In this document: positions 55,901-64,000 of the stretch, one piece after another | Layout: each line of letters starts with the position of its first letter | How positions within the stretch are numbered: position 1 is the first letter of the stretch | From: Haliclystus octoradiatus | Taxonomy: Eukaryota > Cnidaria > Staurozoa > Stauromedusae > Haliclystidae | Length of the DNA: 64,000 nucleotides | Reading direction: 5' to 3' | NCBI GenBank assembly: GCA_916610825.1 | Contig: OU744446.1 | Span: forward strand, 27,604,445 to 27,668,444 | Program-made: the position numbers and the translations under genes | Notes under the pieces: model-generated | The model's input: the letters and a program-made list of their open reading frames with translations, nothing else | What the model was told of the DNA's origin: nothing | Databases searched by the model: none

Positions 55901-58900
55901 TATTCTCTAGCTTCTTGTGGAAAAAAGAGATAAAACTGTGAGGCGTGTTCAACAAATAGGAATATTATTCATTAATTCTGAATTTTCTCTTCAGTCAACG
56001 AATTCAGAAAAATCGATCATTCGTTCCTAACAACAAAAAATTCAAAAATCATGTTGATGTTATTGATGATTGCTCGATAGCTTTGGTGATCTTATCGCGC
56101 TCACTCGTTGTGATTAGAATGAAGACGTTTTCAGGATTTGAAATCTTCACTTTTTTAAACGCTCATTTCTCTATAATTACTTGAATCATTTGCCATAAAA
56201 ATTTAGCAGAGTAATCAAAACACTTAATACAACAAGTTGAGCTAAAATTTTTGAGTTTTTATGAGCCAACCCTATTGTTCTACAGCAGGATCAATTTTTT
56301 TCATATATTCTTTTTTCAGTAAATATCTGGAATCAGTAATACCTCTTGTAAAAATGACTGTGGAGTAAGTATAATAATTATTGATCATCATCTTTAATAC
56401 TACTGTCTGTTTATATAAAAAAAGCTTGTTTTTAATGATCATTGATCTCTACATCATCATATCTCATGTGACATTATCTTGTAGTCATTTTCAGCTTTTG
56501 ATTGATTGTAAAATTTAGATACTCTATGTACTCTATAATGATTACTATTGGCTTAGTTCATAACTTGATTCTATACATTTGATAGCTTCATACCAAGACA
56601 ATAATAGACATGCTTCGACCAGTCTATTTCAAAGATGATGATTATATTACTGTATTTAGCACTTTATGAATCTATAGATCTGATATCACAGGTTTCTCTT
56701 TGGGTAACCCATCTACATAAACGTCTTCATCAACAAACATATTAGCTTTTCCATTCCTTATTTTATTTAGGTTTTCATTTTTACTCTATCAAAACCGAGT
56801 TTACTACTTTAATTCACAGCAGAAGTCTTCTTTATCGTATTAACCAGTAAATATAATCATTCGAATGATGTTAATTTCTTTCATTTTCCCATGATGCAGT
56901 ACTGTACATCTAAAACATGTAACCACCAGGCCGGAGATCTGCTTAGGAACCATGGAGACTGGGAATCAACGTGTGTTTTTTTTGCACAGGAATAATAACA
57001 CCTACATTTGTTACATTTTTCACACACTGTCACAAAACACGAATTACCGTAAAATCACAACCCTTTGTGTTAAAACATGCGTCATAACTAGCAGCTCCAC
57101 AATGAACTAAATTGGTAATTCGACGTAACAAATATGTTACTGTATATCCACTACTCAATGGAATCTGTTGGTCAAAAAATCACATGCTGGTTCACAGGTC
57201 ATGTGGTTAAAAAATCTTTGCGGCTAGTACAGCTCGCTGCTAAGCACAAGGAAAATACAATAATATGTTTCAAGAGTGTTCTGATCTTTAAGTATGAAGG
57301 TAACAAAGATTCTTTGGAAAATTTGAATCAAGAAAGAAACACGCTTTGAGGATTTTAATTTTAAAGACATCATTATTAAAATTGTTGTTTTTACATTGTG
57401 TCTTAAAGTGTATATCTCGCCTTTTTTTTAAACGGATTTGGATAGAACTTTTGTTTCTATTCGTACATGTTGTTGTTGAGTGTTTATACTGCGCGACTCT
57501 TTCCCTGTCAAAATTTACCATTTTGGAGATTCTTGTGTCCCACTTTTGAAACCAATAGAGAAACTAATTGAAATATACACTGTAAGCATTATGTGTATAA
57601 CAAGCTCTGATAGAAAAATTATCTCACAAGAAACATATTACTATTGACCATCGAATTTATTCAATGGCTATTAATATCATTTGTTTTAACGAAAATGATT
57701 CAATCATCTGATTGGTTTAGAGTTTGACGCCAAATCACCATAGCAAAACTCGGTTTGAAAACACAATCGATCTTACAATTCGAACTTGATATCACAAATG
57801 AGAATTTCCAATTTGATCAGGAGTTTCAAAAACACTTCATGAGAAAGAAAGTCATTTAAATGCTTGTAAAAGTTGTGCTAATTATAACACAAAGCAGTTG
57901 GCGCACAGTTTCCTATGAGCTTTTGGTATTTGGTGCAGGAGAGTCACTTCAGGAGAAAACTCAAAGGCAAAAATGCGCCTCGGCTCGTAATTTAATTTGC
58001 TGATGCCTTCTCGTTTTCTCCTTACGTGCCTCTCGTTCGCCAAATATCAATAACTCATAGGAAACTGTGCGCCAATTGCTTTGTCATTAATGCCAAGGTT
58101 TATCACTCAATTCCTCAATGGTGTTTTCAATGTAGATAACTCATAATAATTTTTGTTTATTTTGTAGCTATTTTCCAGTAGAGGCAACACAAGAAATGTT
58201 AACTGAATGGCGTCCGTTTTTATGTCCTTTTGATACAATGACAAGTAAAGGAACATTTTATATGTCTCTCTTTTTGCCTTGTGTTCAAATGCATGAAAAT
58301 CATGCCCAAGGTTCAGAGTAAGTTTCTGTTATAGAATATCATCTGGTTAACAATTTAAGACTACTGCCATTGTGTAGACTTATTTTCAAATAATGAATTG
58401 GGTTTTATGAATTTGCTAGGTGTATCTACAAGATCAATGTCCGATCATACAGCTGGAAGCTATCATGAAGCACCAAACACTTTCAGTTCAAACCTTTGTT
58501 GATAATTGCACACTCTTATCTCATTGTTGACTTTGTTGAAAGTTCAAAAGTTCCTTATTTTGATAATAGAATTGAAACGTATAAATTCAGACACGAAAAG
58601 TGTTTACATGGATAAAGCAAATTTTGTTAAACCACATGTGGCAAAATCCAGTGTATATTTATGTTGAGAAAATGTTGCCAAAATTTGGAATATTATTATT
58701 GATTTTTGACCATACTGTGATACATTCCAACCATTTTCATTAATCAGCAATCTGAATTTGCACTGCGTAAACAGGAGTTTGAACATTTGAATTACATTGA
58801 AACCTGTATACAACAGCCATCTATGATAGGTAGCTAGATTGACCTATAATTGAGCAGGTGGTCTTATATACACGGCTGATTCAATAGAATTTGCTATTTC

Positions 58901-61900
58901 AGTCATACCAAGAGTGACCACTATAGACAGGTGGCCGCTGTACAGAAGTGAACGTTGGAACAAGTTTGACTGTAGCAAATATTTTGTTTTAGAAAAATGG
59001 AATTTCTAGCAATATCTATACCGGTATATATTTGTTGTTATTTGTCATTGTTTCGTTTCTTATTCACCCTTTGCTTTTTAGTTTATGGTTTGATGATCTG
59101 TTTAGCTATTGGCTAAATTATTCATCTCATGTCCATGAAAGTCACGAGGTGAGAGAATAACAGACTAATGAGTCAATGTTTAATACTGTGCTAGCCCTAT
59201 TTTGATAATATAAGCATATTTTAATAAGCAATATAGCCTAACTGCTCCCATCACTACAGCAGATGATCAGTTTTATTCTGATGTGTTTTTTCTTCAATTC
59301 TTTTATGTTTGTATCTTTATTGTAGGATTTAACAAAACTTTTCAGTCGATTGTCACATAGTTCGCCTGGCTTCATTGATTGGAACCCTCACATTCCCAAG
59401 GTTTGTCAGCTTATCTACAGGTACTCGCTAATAGTCTGTCTACGTGCATACTAAAACTTTTCTCAAGGAAAGTGTATATACGTATCGTATATACTGTTTT
59501 CCAATATTCAGATAAAACATTTTGCCTTCTCTGCTTTGTTCCATTGTTTTCATTGTGTAACAGTAATTATTATTTTGTATTTGTATTATATCCGTAATTA
59601 GTACTGCTGTAGACCACCTCTTTCGTCATAATGTTCCATGTATTGTTTATTGTGTTATAGTCGTATAGAACCCCAAATTTCAATAGATTATGTAAATTAC
59701 TTTCTATCTGTAAATATGATGTAACACCGGTTCTCTCTCTTTTACTTGCCTGGCAAAGATTTTAGAATGAATCAAAACCCGTCTCCTCTGTTTGCAAAAG
59801 TGCCACAAATACAAACTTTTTGTTTTTATCGATATAGTGAGAATAATACTTATTAAGCAAAAAGAACCTGGTGGATTAATGTAAAAGGTGAACATCTTTC
59901 CTATAATCTCTGCATTAGGTGTTGACTTTGCACCGTTTTCGTGAACACTTTATCATTAGTTTTGCCATGCCAAAAATAATGAGTTTCGACTAAAGTTGAG
60001 GATCAATAGGCCTATAAGTATTACTATCAGTACTTCAATTTCACACAATTTCTTACTTTTCGTTAGATCTTCAATCGATTTCTTAGTGGGTTGCATTTAC
60101 CAATGGGTAGTGGTAAACCTGATTACGGTGGAAAGTTTGAATTCTTTTCTGTTTCAATAATGTCCAAATGGATGGTGTATATGATTGGCGGAAATAGTAT
60201 TGTTCTTGATAATATGGAACAACTTTTTACAGCGTTATATTCATATTATTATCCATCAAATTATGGCAGACACACTGTAAGTTTCATATCTTTTCACAAG
60301 ATTATTATTCTTTGTACACTATTGATGTGATTTTTGTTACAGCTAATACATCGCTCTGTCGCATTACGTATAGTGTACTGTAACCTCTTTAGACTCTATA
60401 CGTTGCTTGATGCATCATTTTACAACTGATAGACTCCAAATGCTTTCATCCCCTTTGGTCCTGACTTTTCCAAACCTCGTTAAAAATATTTTTCAGAGAA
60501 AATTCACACTCAACTCCCAAACAAAAGTTATTATCACCATTTGGTGTAGGTCAGAACAAAGATATTATAAAATTCAAGGACTGACTATATTTAGTAACAA
60601 GCAATCATATTGTTAATAGCAAGTTTTCTTACTTCTTATTAATTAATCGAACAGTGACAGTTCCTAGTGTCTTCGAACGTGACATGATAATCTGTTCTTA
60701 AATAATTCATTGGATTAATCAAGGTAGCCTACCCCTACCTATGGATTAATAAAAAAAAAATTATCAAACTCGATTTCGCATGACACTGATAATCTAAGAC
60801 TGACATGATAGAAAACTCTAATCTTTCACATTTCAAAATAAAGATTTACTACATTACTAGAAGTCAGAGCTATCAAGTTTACTAAATTAAAAAGATGCAA
60901 ATAATTACATAGAGGACAACAAAATGCAAAGAAGTCTTCATCGAATCAAATCGACAGCGTTATAGTCTCTAAATTATGAAGACATATTTAAACAAACTTG
61001 TTGCGATGAATTCGGAATATTTCTTAAAACGCAGTGTTCTTGGATATTTGGTAAGGTATAAGATATGGATTAATAATAAAACAATTATCAAGTTCAATTT
61101 TTCATGACACTGAGAATTTTTATACACCTCGACCTACGAGTGCGGCGGATAACACGCGCCTTGGCCTGATAATTCTCAGTGTCGTGCTCAATCTCGTTCG
61201 ATAATTGTTAATTTTTTATCAAGGTATGGATAACATGTGCATCGAAATGATAATTCTCAGTGGCACGCTCAATCTTGTTTGATAATTGCTGATTATTAGA
61301 CTGGCTGGAAAATGTTGTCATGCCATATAGATTATCCATTGTGTTAAATCAATAACCTTTAAATATATTGTAATTACATATTGGTGTATTTGTTTGCAGT
61401 CCCGTTTGCTACGGTTCTTAAACAGCTTATCTAGTAATTTTGTTATGAGATTAAGAATGGAAAAGTACAAGCCTGAAACATGGAAGAAAAGACCTCCAAT
61501 CGAGTCAAGAGTGACTGATGAAGAAATTGAACGTTTTGTGATGATTATGAAACCAGCTGTGTTACTTGGTGTTTTCAGCAAAACAGCCGACTATGAAGCT
61601 ACTAGTGCTCTGCAAAATCTTGCTGTTATCCGACCAGATTTAATTCTGCCTGATTTAATTGAAAGGTAAGTTTGGTTAAGTTATTGAATTATCACAGTCA
61701 GTTTGAGTTTAGTTCTAAACAGAATTGTCATTTTCCAATCAAGTATATAGATGGTTAAATAATACAAAAACCTTTTCATCAGTTTATTGACTAGTACTAT
61801 ACGGTTTAAACCTCAAACGGGTCATGAACATTCTAATAAGTTTAAAATCAAATGAATTACCATATACATTTCTTTGAAAATTTAATTTTATTAATGGATC

Positions 61901-63658
61901 AAAGAAAATTGTTTCTTCTTCTTATACTCAAGGGTCCGACAAAGTCTAGAAGCCTAGTTTGCGGAAGCTAGAAAAATTCAGAAGGAAAAGGAAAAATTTT
62001 GAATATAAATCAAAAATCATTAAAAATGTATGAAAAATAATGTCATTATTATTCGCTCTGTGAAATGGTTTAAATGTAGAACTGATATAATATATAAGGT
62101 CTTACTCAGATTACATATAAATATACGTTAATGTTAACATTTCCCAGATTTTTGACGTTAGGCATTTCTTCATTTGACCTAATAAGCTTTCAACCAAGAT
62201 TGCATTTGCGTTTCCGAAGAGGGTTTTCATCACTCAGCTTGTTACTTTTATAATTTAAATTCTTCATTTAGTCGAAATGTCAACAATTAGAATATGCTGA
62301 ATGCTAGATTCTATTGAAATTGTTTTGATTTCAAATGTCAACGCCACTTTGTTTACAACTGCTGTTACCCTTGGCAGTCTTTAATTATTCTTAAAAATAT
62401 TTTTAATTGTTTACAACTGCATGTTTGTTTTGAGGGGAATAATATTTGACTTTGTTTTTATAGGACTTTTGAGGCTCTAGATACATTAGTTGAACCACAT
62501 CAACTGATTGCTACTATGGGCTGCATAGCATCTGTTTCAAGAGTTCTTGTATCAGGTGCTGAAAATTTTCCTGAAGGTCCAACGTTTATATTGCCATTGC
62601 TACAGTTGATTTTACCTGGAATCGATCCCAATGATGTCAGAAAATCAATGGTAGGTTTAAAGAATGAATAAATATGTGCAGACCAACAAAATGTAGGAAT
62701 CCTGGAATCCTAGATTCCAGAAGGTAAAAAACTGACATTTTTATTAATTTATTGGTCAAACCTCAACAAAATTGCAGAAGGAAATGTTGAAATGCCTCTT
62801 GGTTTCCAGAAGGCTTTTGTCAAACCCTATTTCCTTTTGGTTTGCCTTTCAATGAACTCATTGCTAAGTTATGGTATGTGTTGATATAAGCCCTTTTCTC
62901 TTCTCCAATGAGCTCCTGAACTGTTTTTCGCAGGGGTAATTATTATGCTGCATCAAATCTTACTTACTTTCTTTTTTGAATAAATCTGCAATATGAATTA
63001 TCATCAACCTAGCACTTCTGTTAGTCCAGATCCAGAAACTTGGGTATTTCCTTGTTCTATGTAGTATTAATTTTCATTTTTTATTAAATCCATAGGGTGC
63101 ATTCACTGTGATCTCCAGCATTTGCAGTCTGATACCATTTGTTGATTGTTCTTCTTTATTACAAGAAGATGCTTCATTGACAGAGGTAAATTGAAATGGA
63201 TGTACCCACCAGTATAGCAATATTAACCAATAAAGGCAATTATGTGATTCTAGCTGTTAATTTAATGACTTTAATGATGAGTAAGAGTTCATGCACCAAT
63301 CAAGCAGTCCATATTCATAAATTTCCTATAAACGGCTCATGAAATGTTCATAGTCTTTACTAAATTTGTGGATGTGCCATTATTGTTTCATGCAAGAGGA
63401 CATTAACTTGTTACTTCCATGGCCATTTTGCCATCAATGCTATTGACTATGTAAATTTATGATTTTGGACAGTCTCTGATGAAGTAACCGAATACAACAA
63501 TGTTAATATTAATATTGATATTAATATTATTATTAATATTAATAATGACCAGTTTTGGCCATTATTATTGATCGCTTTCCTTTGTGTTGATAGGTTGAAA
63601 AACAATTGTGTCACCAATCATCATTATTTGAAGATTTCGTTTTACAATTTTTAGACAG
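49994..63658 (+). CDS. PSME4: PSME4 (PA200/Blm10) proteasome activator, 5' part, twelve exons
   Basis: Coding exons: 49994-50217, 53824-53964, 54601-54717, 56320-56364, 58168-58317, 59082-59148, 59326-59400, 60067-60276, 61400-61665, 62464-62650, 63096-63185 and 63594-63658. All introns with both ends in the window are GT-AG and all phases agree, giving 545 codons plus two bases; the gene continues past the window. PA200 is a large HEAT-repeat solenoid (about 1840 residues in human) that caps the 20S proteasome and promotes ubiquitin-independent breakdown, including acetylated histones in spermatogenesis and DNA repair. Recognisable blocks are [15 protein letters not shown] and [14 protein letters not shown] (exon 1), [17 protein letters not shown] (2), LPWRPLYNL (3), [10 protein letters not shown] (5), LWFDDLF (6), [11 protein letters not shown] (7), [14 protein letters not shown] (9), [11 protein letters not shown] and LPGIDPNDV (10) and [11 protein letters not shown] (12). 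The start is the first ATG of the frame; the open stretch before it has no other ATG in frame. Confidence 0.96.
51530..51706 (+). mobile_element. Pogo-like MITE, copy 2
   Basis: Begins CAGTGAAACCTGTATATAAA and ends AACAGGTTTAACTG, flanked by TA on both sides (51528-51529 and 51707-51708). The motif GACCACTATAGACAGGTGG occurs twice inside it. Best preserved member of the family in the window. Confidence 0.8.
52560..52735 (+). repeat. Dispersed repeat shared with 57395-57550
   Basis: The two segments align with interruptions over about 160 bp, sharing GAAGTGTATATC / AAAGTGTATATC near the start, TATTCGTACATG in the middle and TTGTGTCYCACT at the end. Element type unknown. Confidence 0.5.
54237..54412 (+). 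mobile_element. Pogo-like MITE, copy 3
   Basis: About 176 bp, starting TAGTGAAACCTGTATATAAC and ending AAAGGTTTGACTG, with TA on both sides. Closely related to copy 2. It lies in PSME4 intron 2. Confidence 0.78.
57395..57550 (+). repeat. Dispersed repeat shared with 52560-52735
   Basis: Second copy of the unclassified dispersed repeat, in PSME4 intron 4. Confidence 0.5.
57890..58083. mobile_element. Short inverted-repeat element (TTTCCTATGAG family), copy 1
   Basis: The ends are inverted repeats of about 45 bp. Left: CAAAGCAGTTGGCGCACAGT then TTCCTATGAG. Right, reverse-complemented: CAAAGCAATTGGCGCACAGT then TTCCTATGAG. It lies in PSME4 intron 4, 85 bp before exon 5. No clear target duplication. 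Confidence 0.7.
58795..58972 (+). mobile_element. Pogo-like MITE, copy 4
   Basis: Starts CATTGAAACCTGTATACAAC and ends CAAGTTTGACTG, with TA on each side. More diverged than copies 2 and 3. It lies in PSME4 intron 5. Confidence 0.75.
61080..61215. repeat. Palindromic MITE-like element with extra end copies
   Basis: The left arm CAATTATCAAGTTCAATTTT runs to CATGACACTGAGAATT; the right arm is its inverted relative, AATTCTCAGTGTCGTGCTCA to CGATAATTG. Extra single ends of the same family lie at about 60760-60800 and 61245-61290, so elements have inserted next to or into one another. It lies in PSME4 intron 8. Confidence 0.6.
63500..63548. repeat. TAATAT-type microsatellite
   Basis: About 50 bp of imperfect ATT/AATATT repeats in PSME4 intron 11, near 45 bp upstream of exon 12. 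Confidence 0.7.
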
Positions 63659-63827
63659 GTATGATGTTTAGAAACTGGCTGGTATAAGTTGATAATATTC
63701 TCAAAATAAAATCTTATCCAAAATTGACTTCATACGAAATAGAGAAGTGAATCTGTCCACATTCGCATGTGTATAATTCTCGAATAAAATGAATAACAAA
63801 GAGACATACGAATTTTCGCTACGAAAT

Positions 63828-64000
63828 GTGCTAGTTATTATACTACGCACTTGGTGCACAATTTCCTATGAGCTATAGCTTTGTGTCCCACTCTAGTCAC
63901 TTCAAGATAAAAATTAAAGGCAAAAATCACTTGCCACGGTTGCTCATGATTTTCTGATGCCTATGTGTGCCGTAAAGAAAGCTATAGCTCATAGGAAACC
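63828..64000. mobile_element. Short inverted-repeat element (TTTCCTATGAG family), copy 2, cut by window edge
   Basis: Same terminal motif as 57890-58083: GCACAATTTCCTATGAGC near 63855 and the inverse CTCATAGGAAACC at the very end of the window. The interior shares GTCACTTCA and AAAGGCAAAAAT. It lies in PSME4 intron 12. Confidence 0.6.

Overview
This is a 64 kb piece of an AT-rich animal nuclear genome. The genes carry GT-AG introns, and the transposon community (5'-truncated LINEs, a DIRS-type tyrosine-recombinase retroelement, a hAT transposon, tRNA-derived SINEs and many MITEs or foldback elements) is typical of invertebrate animals. The sequence alone does not fix the phylum. A marine invertebrate, possibly a deuterostome, is a guess. 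There is no bacterial, organellar or CRISPR sequence.

Region 1 (1 to about 21,780) is a tandem array of six copies of one AT-rich unit (2.5 kb without insertions), running off the left edge. The copies differ by large modules: a CR1/Jockey-type LINE (units 2 and 5), an 800 bp MITE with a 9 bp target duplication (units 2 and 3), a 650 bp segment missing from unit 1, and an exon-like piece of an unrecognised gene in unit 6. The LINE and the MITE occur in all four combinations of presence and absence. This points to crossover or gene conversion between units.

Region 2 (21,780 to 25,545) holds an apparently intronless DZANK1 gene (22,689-24,890, +): a double zinc ribbon and ankyrin repeat protein.

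Region 3 (25,545 to 47,997, minus) is a complete eight-exon REXO4 gene. The exons join in frame to 353 codons with all DEDDh exonuclease residues. Its introns hold a decayed DIRS element, a hAT transposon with a broken transposase, SINEs, arrays of the palindrome TTCATGAA, and a cluster of inverted-repeat elements (42.4-47.6 kb), one nested inside another.

Region 4 (47,998 to 49,993) is the 2 kb head-to-head spacer between REXO4 and PSME4. It holds a LINE fragment bracketed by a 14 bp direct repeat.

Region 5 (49,994 to the right edge, +) is the 5' part of PSME4 (proteasome activator PA200/Blm10). Twelve exons covering 545 codons are in phase, and the gene continues past the window. Its introns carry three pogo-like MITEs and other short inverted-repeat elements.

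The three host genes have unrelated housekeeping or ciliary roles and do not form a system. What is distinctive is the modular repeat array and the density of nested inverted-repeat elements.
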